DNA from: Spirochaetales bacterium
GTDB taxonomy: Bacteria; Spirochaetota; Spirochaetia; JAGLYY01
Assembly (NCBI GenBank): GCA_023131935.1
Contig: JAGLYY010000093.1
Span: 1 to 22,625 of the forward strand
Direction: 5' to 3'
Length of the DNA: 22,625 nucleotides
Shown here: in pieces, positions 1 to 8,394 of the stretch
Layout: each line of letters starts with the position of its first letter
Numbering within the stretch: position 1 is the stretch's first letter
The notes under the pieces: generated by a model
Databases searched by the model: none
The model's input: only the letters and a program-made list of their open reading frames with translations
What the model was told of the DNA's origin: nothing
Translations under genes and position numbers: made by a program

Positions 1-163
1 GTACCAGGTGCAGCTTATAGGTCGCGTCGTCAATTACAATCGTATGACCCGCGTTTGCCCCGCCTGAATAACGAACTACAATTTCCGCGTTTTCAGAAAG
101 GTAGTCGACAATTTTACCTTTCCCTTCATCTCCCCACTGGGCACCGATGACTACAATATTCAT
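1..163 (-). CDS. purA: Adenylosuccinate synthetase, N-terminal part
   Basis: This is the first 54 codons of PurA; the gene runs off the left edge of the window. PurA joins IMP and aspartate using GTP to form adenylosuccinate, the first step from IMP to AMP, in the cytoplasm. The translation begins MNIVVIGAQWGDEGKGK, the GTP-binding P-loop typical of the family, and continues through the GGANAGHT motif that contacts IMP. The start ATG lies 16 bases after the guaB stop, with an AAGGA-like ribosome binding site in the gap. It is the last of three co-directional purine genes here (purB, guaB, purA), so an operon is likely. The C-terminal part cannot be judged. Confidence 0.95.
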   Translation of the reverse strand, partial: MNIVVIGAQWGDEGKGKIVDYLSENAEIVVRYSGGANAGHTIVIDDATYKLHLV

Positions 164-179
164 CCTGTCACATCCTTAT

Positions 180-1616
180 CTACCGGGAATAATTCGGAGC
201 TTCCTGGGTTATCATTACGTCATGAGCATGACTTTCCCTCAAACCCGCCGATGTGATCTTAGCAAATTTACCGTAATGCCGCAATTCTTCTATTGTTCTG
301 CATCCGCAATAACCCATTCCCTTTTGCAAACCTGTGACAAGTTGATGAAGAAATGGTTTGAGTTCTCCCTTGTATGGGACCCTTCCCTCTATTCCCTCAG
401 GTACCGGTGCCTCGTCCTCTTTCATTTGATACCTGTCACCGGATCCCTCTTTAATTGCTCCCAATGAGCCCATCCCACGGTATTGCTTGAACATTCTACC
501 ATCAAAAATGATTTCGCTGCCCGGTGCTTCCCGGAGTCCGGCAAAGAGGTTCCCTATCATGACAGTATGAGCTCCGGCACTGATTGCCTTTGTAATCTCT
601 CCGGAAAACTTTATCCCCCCATCCGCTATTACCGGTAAACCCTGTTTCTCTGCTTCCTTCGCGCACTCGAGTACAGCGGAGAATTGGGGGACCCCTATTC
701 CCGCGACAACACGTGTAGTACAGATGGAGCCAGGTCCAACACCGACTTTGACAGCGTCAGCTCCAACTTGTATCAATCGTCTTGTCCCTTCGGCAGTCGC
801 TACATTCCCGGCAATTAAGGTAATATCAAATTCCTTTTTTATAGCCGCGACAGATTCAACAACACTTCTAGAGTCTCCATGAGCGGTATCGATTACCAAA
901 AAATCCACCTTGCTTTCAAGCAGCAGGGGAATCCGTTTCTTATAATCATTTGGAGAAACAGCAGCGCCAACAACGAGCCTGCCGTGGGAGTCTGTAGCAG
1001 CGTTAGGAAAATTCTGGTGCTTCTCCATATCCTTAACGGTAATCAAACCGATAAGCCTATCTTTATCATCAACTACAGGAAGTTTTTCAATTTTATAACG
1101 GTTGAATTTCTCTTCAGCGCTTTCGGGTGATGGAGTACCCTTTTCAACAACAGGTTCTGAGGTCATTACATCCCGGACCAGAAGAGAATCATCCTTCAAG
1201 AAGCGCATGTCCCGTCCGGTGATAATGCCGCAAAGCTTACCACCTTCATCTATAACAGGTAATCCTGAGATTCTATATTTCGCGGTAATCCGTTTAACAT
1301 CGGCAACCGTGAGGTTCCGGTCAACAGTAACCGGGTTTTCAATGACCCAGTTCAGGAACCTCTTTACCTTCCCGACATGTTCCGCCTGTAACTCAGGCGA
1401 AAGATTCCGGTGAATTACACCGGAACCCCCTTCAAGGGCAAGGGCGATCGCAAGATCTGCTTCTGTTACCGTATCCATCGCGGCTGAGATAATAGGAACA
1501 TTCAGATAGATATCTCCGGCAAGGTGGGTTTTTACCTGGGCATCTGCAGGCATAAAATCCGCGTATGATGGAACGAGTAAAACATCGTCGTAACTGAGGG
1601 ATTCGGTTATATTCAT
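180..1616 (-). CDS. guaB: Inosine-5'-monophosphate dehydrogenase
   Basis: GuaB oxidises IMP to XMP with NAD+, the committed step toward GMP. From the chosen start it has 478 residues, close to the usual 480-490. The N-terminal barrel begins with SLSYDDVLLVPSYADF. A pair of CBS domains sits at about residues 88-200. The catalytic loop GPGSICTTR places the nucleophilic cysteine at residue 299, and a flap region follows with RGMGSLGAIKEGSGDRYQ. An in-frame ATG exists five codons upstream at 1631, but an AGGAGA site four bases before the ATG at 1616 fits that start best, and the upstream ATG overlaps this site. The gene lies between purB and purA with gaps of 21 and 16 bases, so the branch-point enzymes for AMP and GMP are co-transcribed. 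No odd residues seen. Confidence 0.97.
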   Translation of the reverse strand: MNITESLSYDDVLLVPSYADFMPADAQVKTHLAGDIYLNVPIISAAMDTVTEADLAIALALEGGSGVIHRNLSPELQAEHVGKVKRFLNWVIENPVTVDRNLTVADVKRITAKYRISGLPVIDEGGKLCGIITGRDMRFLKDDSLLVRDVMTSEPVVEKGTPSPESAEEKFNRYKIEKLPVVDDKDRLIGLITVKDMEKHQNFPNAATDSHGRLVVGAAVSPNDYKKRIPLLLESKVDFLVIDTAHGDSRSVVESVAAIKKEFDITLIAGNVATAEGTRRLIQVGADAVKVGVGPGSICTTRVVAGIGVPQFSAVLECAKEAEKQGLPVIADGGIKFSGEITKAISAGAHTVMIGNLFAGLREAPGSEIIFDGRMFKQYRGMGSLGAIKEGSGDRYQMKEDEAPVPEGIEGRVPYKGELKPFLHQLVTGLQKGMGYCGCRTIEELRHYGKFAKITSAGLRESHAHDVMITQEAPNYSR

Positions 1617-1620
1617 TTTC

Positions 1621-1626
1621 TCTCCT
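1621..1626 (-). promoter_or_regulatory. Ribosome binding site of guaB
   Basis: AGGAGA on the minus strand, four bases before the ATG at 1616. It decides between two in-frame ATG codons: the other one (1631) overlaps the site itself. Confidence 0.7.
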
Positions 1627-1637
1627 AACAAAAATGT

Positions 1638-3071
1638 TTACGAAAGACTCTTCATTTCCTGCGCGTATCGGGCGCAGATCTCTTTTACCTTACGCACAGC
1701 TTGGCCCCTGTATAACGCCGGGGTGGAGAAAAATATTTCCGGATCAAGACCGGTCGCTTCTATTAACTGCTTCTTGACGGCAGTCCATACTGAAGGATCA
1801 GCTTTCATCCCTTCTAATAGGGTTATCCCCTTCTCATCACAACTTAAGGTGATTTTTCTGATATGTTCGTGGGCATCAGGATCTCCGGATACCGAAAGGA
1901 GGATATAAGCCGCCTCGGCGAGAACTGAATCACCCGCGATTGAAAGGTTCTGTAACAACCTCTTTCTGTCAACAAACAAAGTTGAAAGCACCTTTTTCAT
2001 TCTGGATAACGCGGCGGCAAATCCCGCAAGATAGTCGGAGACGAAACGGGAAGAGGCTGAGTTGGAAAGGTCTCGCTGATGTTCGGAAATCTGGTCCATA
2101 AAAAAGGTCTGTACCCTGGGAAAAAATGCTTTCCAGAGACTCTTTACATGTTCTGAATTCCAGGGGTTCCTCTTCTGCGGCATGGTGGAAGATCCAACCT
2201 GTTTGCTTGTAAAGAGTTCCCTGATTTCGTTGATTTCAGATCTCTGGAGATGACGAAGATCATCGGCAAGATTAGCAACAATACCAAACGCGATGTTTGT
2301 CTCTAAAAGTATCCTGAGCTGATATTCCGGTTCCACCATCTGAGTTGAATGCTCTGAAGGTTTCAGGTCAAGGCGGTCCAGGAATTGCTCCTCAAGGCCG
2401 AAAGGGTCCTTCACGATAAGACTGGTAGCATTATAAGAGCCGACAGCGCCGGCGAGTTTACCCCTGAGGGTATTCGAAAGTCTGTTTATCTCAAGGATCG
2501 ATTTCCCAAGGCGGGATACATACTCCGCAATGGCAAATCCGAAGGTGATAGGCACAGCATGCTGGCCGTGGGTCCGCCCAACCTGCGGGGTTTCAGCTTC
2601 TTGCTCTGCGATCCGGATCAATTCTCCCTCAATCTCCGTAAGCAGTGGAATTATTACCTCCTTAAGGGCTCCCCGTATTCTTATCGCGTTAGCAGTATCT
2701 AGGATGTCAACGGAGGTCGCGCCAAGGTGAACGTATGGCCGAATTTCTTCGGGCAATTTCCTTTTCATAACATTTACGAGGGCCCGGATATTATGTTGAG
2801 TTTTTTCTTCCTCCTGATAGACCTCATCGGGAGAGATACTCTCACAGATTTTGTCAATGTTTTTGAAAAGCTCCGGTTCCTCTCCGGAGTGAACGGCGAT
2901 GTGTGTTTTCAGCAGGGATGCCTCGACTTTAATACAGGAGCGGATTACCGCCTCCTCGCTCAGGTGATTTGCAAGGGACTCAAAAAGGTCGCGGTTGGCT
3001 AAATAATACCGGTGGTCTAGAGGACTCAGGTTGCGAAAAATTGTTCTCTCTTCCATACGGGATGATGCCAC
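1638..3071 (-). CDS. purB: Adenylosuccinate lyase
   Basis: PurB splits adenylosuccinate to AMP plus fumarate and also splits SAICAR to AICAR, so it acts twice in purine synthesis. The 477 residues carry the fumarase/aspartase superfamily marks: TQHNI around residue 91, HLGATS at 115-120, GRTHGQHA at 165-172, and the signature loop GSSTMPQKRNP at 293-303 with the catalytic serine. The length is typical. The start is read as GTG at 3071 because AGGA lies six bases upstream; the first in-frame ATG, at 3056, has no ribosome binding site at a workable distance. It is the first gene of the purB-guaB-purA run and is divergent from the TPR gene. I saw no clear promoter in the 83-base gap. Confidence 0.96.
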   Translation of the reverse strand: MASSRMEERTIFRNLSPLDHRYYLANRDLFESLANHLSEEAVIRSCIKVEASLLKTHIAVHSGEEPELFKNIDKICESISPDEVYQEEEKTQHNIRALVNVMKRKLPEEIRPYVHLGATSVDILDTANAIRIRGALKEVIIPLLTEIEGELIRIAEQEAETPQVGRTHGQHAVPITFGFAIAEYVSRLGKSILEINRLSNTLRGKLAGAVGSYNATSLIVKDPFGLEEQFLDRLDLKPSEHSTQMVEPEYQLRILLETNIAFGIVANLADDLRHLQRSEINEIRELFTSKQVGSSTMPQKRNPWNSEHVKSLWKAFFPRVQTFFMDQISEHQRDLSNSASSRFVSDYLAGFAAALSRMKKVLSTLFVDRKRLLQNLSIAGDSVLAEAAYILLSVSGDPDAHEHIRKITLSCDEKGITLLEGMKADPSVWTAVKKQLIEATGLDPEIFFSTPALYRGQAVRKVKEICARYAQEMKSLS

Positions 3072-3077
3072 ATTTTT

Positions 3078-3081
3078 TCCT
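3078..3081 (-). promoter_or_regulatory. Ribosome binding site of purB
   Basis: AGGA on the minus strand, six bases before the GTG at 3071. It supports a GTG start over the ATG five codons downstream. Confidence 0.55.
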
Positions 3082-3146
3082 GTTTTGTCAAAGGTAAAAT
3101 TCGGGGCTGTTCCTTATCTTCTTTCTATGGTACAACTTGTATGAGC

Positions 3147-3150
3147 AGGA
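3147..3150 (+). promoter_or_regulatory. Ribosome binding site of the TPR gene
   Basis: AGGA four bases before the ATG at 3155. It favours that ATG over an in-frame TTG at 3137, which has no such site. Confidence 0.5.
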
Positions 3151-3154
3151 AACT

Positions 3155-5047
3155 ATGGATGTATACAAGAAATTATTTCAAAAAGCGCTTAAGGCAGGAA
3201 AAGAGCGAAATTACCCCGAAGCAATCACCCTCCTGACTTGTATTACCAGCGAAACTGATTCTTTTCCTGAAGCTTTTCTCTACCTGGGCAGGAGTTACCA
3301 CGCCCTCGGCAGATACGAACAGGCAATCCAGTTTCTTCATTATTTTATACGATCAAAACCGCAAGTTAGCGCCGGTTATTTTTTCATAGGGCGTTCCTAC
3401 CTTGCGTTAGGGCTTTCAAGGTATGCAATAAAACCCTTAAAACAAGCAGTTGCCCTTCATCCTGAGTCTATCCAGGGATTTACTTTTCTCGGTATTGCTT
3501 ATCTCAAACTGAGGCGTCCCGATCTTGCGGTTGCTTCCCTTGAAAGGGCTGTGGAACTGGACACTGAAAATAAAAAACTCTATAACGGATATTTGAACGC
3601 CCTTTATCTCCAGGCTGTACGACTCTTCGAACAGGAAGATTTCGACATGGCAAAACAGATTTTCGAATTTCTTCTGACTACCGGGGAGCATCAAGGGCTT
3701 TTACCCAATCTCTACCTTGCGATCATTGAACGGGAAAGCGCAAACTATGAAAAGGCGTTATCTTACTATGAAACAGCCCTTACGTTTTCCCCGGAAGATC
3801 CGGCTATCCGGTTTCAACACGCCCTCATGTTGTTTCAAGTCGGCCGCGGAGAAGAAGCAGCAGATGCTATCCAATCATTATCGGGAATAATCCCGGGAGT
3901 AGAAAACTTCTCCTGGGAGGTCGCGGTAACCAACAGAATACTCGCCGTGCAGTACTATACCGATAAGGATTATCGTAAAGCCCTGCATTTCGCGATCCGG
4001 GTACTGCGTCAGGACAATTCAGATATAGATATGCATCTTCTTGCCGGAGAATCTTACAGGGAGACGGGTGATCTTGAGAAATCATTCAACCATTTTCAAC
4101 GGGCTTTCGAAAAGGACCGGGACCTTCTTGAACCCCGCTATGGAAAGGTTACCATTCTCTGGGTAAAAAAAGAATGGGAGTTACTCTTCAGCGAGCTTGA
4201 GGCAATACAAAGGATCGACCCCAGGGATAAGGTTGCGGGATACTACATTGCTCTTATAGGCGAAAAAATTGGTCTTCAACCTGAAGAATGTATCGCTCTT
4301 CTTCAGGGACAGATACGAAGCTCCGGTCCTGATCCTTTTCTTATGACAGGTCTTGGCAGAGAGTATATAAGGGCAGACCGGGCAGATCTCGCCGGAAAGT
4401 GGTTTTTAAAATCTATTAATATGAATCCGCGATATGAAGATGCATATCTCGGGTTAATTGATGTGGAAAATCTGATTGGAACTCATAGAAAACAGGAAAA
4501 GGCTTTACATGATTACCTGAAATTTTTCCCACATAACGAGAAGTATCGGCGCAAATACATTCAACTGTTATACAACAATAAGAAATATGAACAAGCTGTG
4601 AAGGAAATTGAACAATTTATCCCATTCGGAAGGAAGGACAGAGGCATCAAACGCCTTCTTGCAATCTGTCACCGCCGCACCGCCCGTTTTCGAGAGGCTT
4701 CGGTATTATACCGGCAGTTATTGCTTGATGAGCCTGACAACGAGATTTTCCTCCGTTCCCTTGTATATTGCCTGGAGAAAGACCAGCGAATCGATACAGC
4801 ACTCACACTGCTCGACCGTGCCCGCGGATACATGCGATGTTCTGCAGATCTCATCCTCATCCACGGGGTTATGCAGTATAAAACCGGGAAACTGGAGGCG
4901 GCCCTTGCCTCCTTCCGGGAAGTTCTCGATAAATCTCAGCATGATTGGCGGGCTTACCGTAATATCGGGCTGATTTATGAACAGAAAGGGGTAACTGAAA
5001 TGGCAGACAGGTATCTGCGCCTTGCTGAAAAGCAACGTAATGATTGA
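3155..5047 (+). CDS. Tetratricopeptide repeat protein, function unknown
   Basis: From the ATG at 3155 the product has 630 residues made almost wholly of helical tetratricopeptide repeats, about 15 or 16 by eye. The clearest are near the N-terminus (FLYLGRSYHALGRYEQAI, FIGRSYLALG, FLGIAYLKLRRPDLAVASLE) and at the C-terminus (AYRNIGLIYEQKGVTEMADR). The middle repeats are more worn. There is no signal peptide or membrane segment, so a cytoplasmic scaffold or adaptor is likely. TPR arrays bind partner proteins and have no catalytic role of their own. The gene diverges from purB and ends 61 bases before a 182-residue gene that has its own promoter. The partner cannot be named from sequence. Confidence 0.88.
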   Translation: MDVYKKLFQKALKAGKERNYPEAITLLTCITSETDSFPEAFLYLGRSYHALGRYEQAIQFLHYFIRSKPQVSAGYFFIGRSYLALGLSRYAIKPLKQAVALHPESIQGFTFLGIAYLKLRRPDLAVASLERAVELDTENKKLYNGYLNALYLQAVRLFEQEDFDMAKQIFEFLLTTGEHQGLLPNLYLAIIERESANYEKALSYYETALTFSPEDPAIRFQHALMLFQVGRGEEAADAIQSLSGIIPGVENFSWEVAVTNRILAVQYYTDKDYRKALHFAIRVLRQDNSDIDMHLLAGESYRETGDLEKSFNHFQRAFEKDRDLLEPRYGKVTILWVKKEWELLFSELEAIQRIDPRDKVAGYYIALIGEKIGLQPEECIALLQGQIRSSGPDPFLMTGLGREYIRADRADLAGKWFLKSINMNPRYEDAYLGLIDVENLIGTHRKQEKALHDYLKFFPHNEKYRRKYIQLLYNNKKYEQAVKEIEQFIPFGRKDRGIKRLLAICHRRTARFREASVLYRQLLLDEPDNEIFLRSLVYCLEKDQRIDTALTLLDRARGYMRCSADLILIHGVMQYKTGKLEAALASFREVLDKSQHDWRAYRNIGLIYEQKGVTEMADRYLRLAEKQRND

Positions 5048-5062
5048 AAACAAAATTAATGC

Positions 5063-5091
5063 TTGCGCCTTCACCGGCGGCTATCTATACT
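5063..5091 (+). promoter_or_regulatory. Promoter of the 182-residue gene
   Basis: TTGCGC (5063-5068), a 17-base spacer and TATACT (5086-5091). The -10 box matches the sigma-70 consensus at five of six positions and the -35 box at only three. It lies in the intergenic gap, just upstream of an AGGAGG ribosome binding site at 5098-5103 and the ATG at 5109. The predicted leader is short, about 10 bases. Confidence 0.5.
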
Positions 5092-5108
5092 TCACTTAGG
5101 AGGATGCT

Positions 5109-5657
5109 ATGTCTCAACCAAAAGCACTTGATCTTTTTCAGGCCTATGCGGAAGGTAAACTTCCTGACGAAGGCGGCTACATAATTTCATCTTTTTTCAA
5201 TCAGCAATCTGCCTATACAAAATATGAGGTTGTCGCTTTCGCGGGTGTTAAGAATATCTATCTCTCGGGAGAGGACCTTACCTTCCAAACTGATGGAAAT
5301 AAAATATTTGTCCTTGTAGAACCCGCGACCTATCCAAAAAAATACATTGAACCATTCAGGCGAACTTCAACGGATAATATCCCACATAGGTTCAGTGAAC
5401 TTGAAATATACACCGCGAAAAATCAGACGAAGGTCATGATCAGCAAAGAACCGATCATGACTTACTCATCTTTCACCATTTTAAAATCGAAAGGGATCAA
5501 TTTTTCTCTGTTAATATATAACCTTCCTGATGCCCTTGACACAATGCGAATTTTCTTCGAGCAGAGTTTGAATAAGGAAGCAGGTGTGCCGACGATAGAC
5601 GCGAAAAAAGCGTCCGGAAGTGTTATTTCCGGGATAAAGAAATTTACTATCATTTGA
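5109..5657 (+). CDS. Conserved-looking small protein of unknown function
   Basis: A 182-residue protein I do not recognise. It has no signal peptide or membrane helix and no catalytic motif I can name. The composition is that of a soluble mixed alpha/beta protein, with alternating hydrophobic strands such as NKIFVLVEPATYP and NFSLLIYNLPDAL. Initiation signals are strong: a full AGGAGG five bases before the ATG and a good -10 box upstream, which suggests an appreciable expression level. It faces the PPDK-like gene tail to tail across a terminator hairpin. Codon use looks like that of its neighbours, so there is no sign of recent transfer. It is a real gene by its signals; its function is open. 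Confidence 0.85.
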   Translation: MSQPKALDLFQAYAEGKLPDEGGYIISSFFNQQSAYTKYEVVAFAGVKNIYLSGEDLTFQTDGNKIFVLVEPATYPKKYIEPFRRTSTDNIPHRFSELEIYTAKNQTKVMISKEPIMTYSSFTILKSKGINFSLLIYNLPDALDTMRIFFEQSLNKEAGVPTIDAKKASGSVISGIKKFTII

Positions 5658-5664
5658 TGAATTC

Positions 5665-5695
5665 AAAAAGGGCCATGACCCTCACGGTCATGGCC
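5665..5695 (-). terminator. Rho-independent terminator after the PPDK-like gene
   Basis: A perfect 10-base inverted repeat, GGCCATGACC (5671-5680) and GGTCATGGCC (5686-5695), with a 5-base loop. On the minus strand the hairpin is followed by CTTTTTG, so it ends transcripts from the PPDK-like gene. On the plus strand the sequence after the stem is only moderately T-rich, but the same stem could still slow transcription from the 182-residue gene. Confidence 0.85.
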
Positions 5696-5730
5696 TGCTC
5701 TATTAACTCTTCTAACTCCTCTAACGGCCT

Positions 5731-8358
5731 TTATTCCTTGCTGAGATTAAGCTGTGCCACAGCAAGGTTCGCTATAGGAACGGAATAGACACTACAGGAA
5801 ACATAATCCAAACCGGCATCCATACAGAACTTTATGTTTTCAGGTATTGCTCCATGCTCTCCACAAAGCCCCTTTTTCAGTTCCGGTCGTGTCATAGTGC
5901 CACGGCGAACCGCTATGCTGATAAGTTCCTTTACCCTGTCATCAAGTTTCTGGAAGGGATTACCATTGATAATATCAAATTGGGTGTAGTCCGGCATAAA
6001 GGAGGTATAGTCGTCCCGGGAAAGACCAATAGTTGTTTGGGTAAGGTCATTTGTTCCAAATGAGAAGAACTGCGCGTATCGGGCGATTTCCCCTGCTCCG
6101 AGAGCGGCACCGGGAAGTTCAATCATCGTCCCGATTTTATAGGGTACCGGTTTTGCCTTTTTCTTTGCTCTCAGTTCCTCTTCAAACTCCACAATCCCTT
6201 TATACGCACTTCCTTCGATCCGTTTACCATACATGATGAGTTTAAGCTCATCTTCATTCATGATGAGGGGGATCATGATTTCAGGAAATACCTTTACTCC
6301 TTCATCCTTCAATTTATAGAGAGCTTCAAAGATAGCCTCGATCTGCATGTGGTATACTTCGGGATATGAAACAGCGATCCGGCATCCCCGGTGACCGAGC
6401 ATAGGGTTAAACTCTCTTATGGCATCGCACTGGATCCGAATCTCCTTTTCGTTTACCTTTTCTCCCTCAGCTTTCAAGAAATCCAGGAATTTCTTCATCT
6501 CATCTTCATTATGGGGTAAGAACTCATGGAGGGGAGCATCAAGCAATCTGACGGTAACATCTTTCCCTGCCATAATCTTGAACAGCTTGTAAAAATCGGT
6601 TTTCTGCATCACTTTGAGTTTTTTGAGGGCTTTTTTTCTCTTCTCCTGGCTGTCAGAAACAATCATCTGTCTGAAGACATTAATACGGTTTTCGTCAAAA
6701 AACATGTGCTCTGTTCGACACAGGCCAATCCCTTTCGCCCCAAACTTCAAGGCCAATGCAGCATCCCTCGGTTTATCCGCATTTACCCTTACATGGAAAT
6801 CCTTAACATACTTCTTTACAGCCTCGACAAAATCAAGGAGCCCCGATTCTTTCGGGTCCGGCTCAATAAGGTCCGCTTTTCCAATGTAGATTTGTGGTTC
6901 CCCATATTGAGGAACGTTAATGGAGATCAGGTCCCCCTCTTTGATGGGAACCTCCCCAATTGTTGCCTTTTTCCCTCTGATTTTTAAACCAGAATGAACC
7001 AGAGAAACTTTGCCATATTGCCTTGCGACGACCGAAGCGTGAGCGGCGTATCCACCCTCTGATGAAAGAACTCCTGTTGCAACTTCTATGGCCTTAACAT
7101 CTTCAGCAAATGTTGCAGGCATACAGAGAATCATTTTGGTATCTTCACCCAACTGTTGGGCCATTTTGTATGCGTTTAAAAGAGCGTCGGTAGTGAAGTA
7201 GGCCCTCCCTATTGCCGCTCCAGGGGCCCCCGCGATACCGCCAACAATTTTTTTCATATTTTTTACGGAAGCAAGGTCAATGATAGGGTGAAGAATTTCA
7301 TTTAACTGCCCGGGTTTGATGGCTTTTATCATGTGAACATCGTCTATTATTTTACGATTCACAAGATCGAGCAGGGTTTTAATATCCGATTGAGTTGACT
7401 TTGTCATAACCGGCCGTTGATCAATGAGCCATACTTTCCCCTGCTCAATAGTAAAACGGATTGACCTTATTTCTTTGAAATGGTCTTCTACCTTTCGCCC
7501 GATCCGCTGGAGGGATTCTAAGAATTTTTTATCTATCTTGTTGATATCTTTTCCTTCAGATTCGGCGGAATTGAAATCGTTAATATTATAAATGCCGGAA
7601 AGTTTATCTTCCCCGGTTACAATATTCCTGGTGAAGAAATTTCCGCTGGCGCTGTCTTTACCGAAATTTCCATATACCATGGGCTGCACAAGAAGCGCGG
7701 CGTCTTCCTCATCCAGATTATCAAGATCCAGCATGTGGCTGATTCTTTTAAGGGCCAGCTCAAGCTGGACATAAGCATCACTGAAAAAACCATCAGGAAG
7801 ATATTTTTCAGCCAAGTTAAGGAGTTTTTTATAATTTTTCCCCTGATTTTTCCCAAATAAATCAATTTCAATTTGTTGGATAAGCTCTCTGATAGCTTTC
7901 TCAACGGAAGGTTTTTCTTCCAGCTCCGCGATTTTTGCTTCAATTTCCAGATATCCATGTATGAGATAGAGTACTTCCCTGTGCCCGGAATCTTCGCCGA
8001 CAAAACTATTGAACCCGGGAATGGTCGCATCTGTTAATCCAAAATTATGGAGGGTTGGATAATTAACTATAGCAAGGTTCGGACTGATGACAATCTTGAC
8101 AAGAAGAGGTTTTTCCGGTTCGTTAAACACTTTACCGGTCAATTCCTCAGATTTTTTAAGACTCGATTTCAATATACCCTTTAAGTTGATATCTGATAGG
8201 TGCGCCGCGACATCAGCGTCAATAATAAATCCCGGCAAGATAGGTAAATCGAGGGAAGCAAATTCCATTGCCTGTTTGCCCCTGATACCTATCTTATCAA
8301 TAATAGTATCTTTCATTTTATAGACATTCTGACTGAAAAAATGGATATTCTTTTTCAT
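5731..8358 (-). CDS. Pyruvate, phosphate dikinase-like protein with degenerate ATP-binding domain
   Basis: The 875 residues match pyruvate phosphate dikinase in length and order, an enzyme that interconverts pyruvate, ATP and phosphate with PEP, AMP and pyrophosphate. The swivelling domain keeps the phospho-carrier histidine in GGYAAHASVVAR (H440). The C-terminal PEP/pyruvate barrel keeps GLCRTEHMFF (R548), VRLLDAPLHEFLP (R604), GTMIELPGAAL (E746), FFSFGTNDLTQ (N770, D771) and LCGEHG (C832). The N-terminal nucleotide domain is different. The usual SVRSGA segment is replaced by VKIVISPN, QGEDVV is missing from about residue 262, and the D-x-E/Q-x-R residues near 299-315 read S, R, D and R. An ATP reaction is therefore doubtful, although PEP/pyruvate chemistry could survive. 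GAGGG precedes the ATG. The start lies 36 bases after the 336-residue gene, so the two are probably co-transcribed. A ppdK label would be right by homology but uncertain by function. Confidence 0.9.
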   Translation of the reverse strand: MKKNIHFFSQNVYKMKDTIIDKIGIRGKQAMEFASLDLPILPGFIIDADVAAHLSDINLKGILKSSLKKSEELTGKVFNEPEKPLLVKIVISPNLAIVNYPTLHNFGLTDATIPGFNSFVGEDSGHREVLYLIHGYLEIEAKIAELEEKPSVEKAIRELIQQIEIDLFGKNQGKNYKKLLNLAEKYLPDGFFSDAYVQLELALKRISHMLDLDNLDEEDAALLVQPMVYGNFGKDSASGNFFTRNIVTGEDKLSGIYNINDFNSAESEGKDINKIDKKFLESLQRIGRKVEDHFKEIRSIRFTIEQGKVWLIDQRPVMTKSTQSDIKTLLDLVNRKIIDDVHMIKAIKPGQLNEILHPIIDLASVKNMKKIVGGIAGAPGAAIGRAYFTTDALLNAYKMAQQLGEDTKMILCMPATFAEDVKAIEVATGVLSSEGGYAAHASVVARQYGKVSLVHSGLKIRGKKATIGEVPIKEGDLISINVPQYGEPQIYIGKADLIEPDPKESGLLDFVEAVKKYVKDFHVRVNADKPRDAALALKFGAKGIGLCRTEHMFFDENRINVFRQMIVSDSQEKRKKALKKLKVMQKTDFYKLFKIMAGKDVTVRLLDAPLHEFLPHNEDEMKKFLDFLKAEGEKVNEKEIRIQCDAIREFNPMLGHRGCRIAVSYPEVYHMQIEAIFEALYKLKDEGVKVFPEIMIPLIMNEDELKLIMYGKRIEGSAYKGIVEFEEELRAKKKAKPVPYKIGTMIELPGAALGAGEIARYAQFFSFGTNDLTQTTIGLSRDDYTSFMPDYTQFDIINGNPFQKLDDRVKELISIAVRRGTMTRPELKKGLCGEHGAIPENIKFCMDAGLDYVSCSVYSVPIANLAVAQLNLSKE

Positions 8359-8394
8359 TATAATCCCTCTCCCACTCTAAACTCCCGTGGTTTC

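Noticed and set aside
3072..3154. TTGTCA at 3085-3090 as a -35 box for the TPR gene.
   Set aside because: No acceptable -10 box lies 16-18 bases downstream, and no convincing minus-strand promoter for purB was found either.
5703..5725. Short direct repeats of the type CTAACTC(T/C)T downstream of the PPDK-like gene terminator.
   Set aside because: Only two and a half copies of nine bases, and no sign of function.
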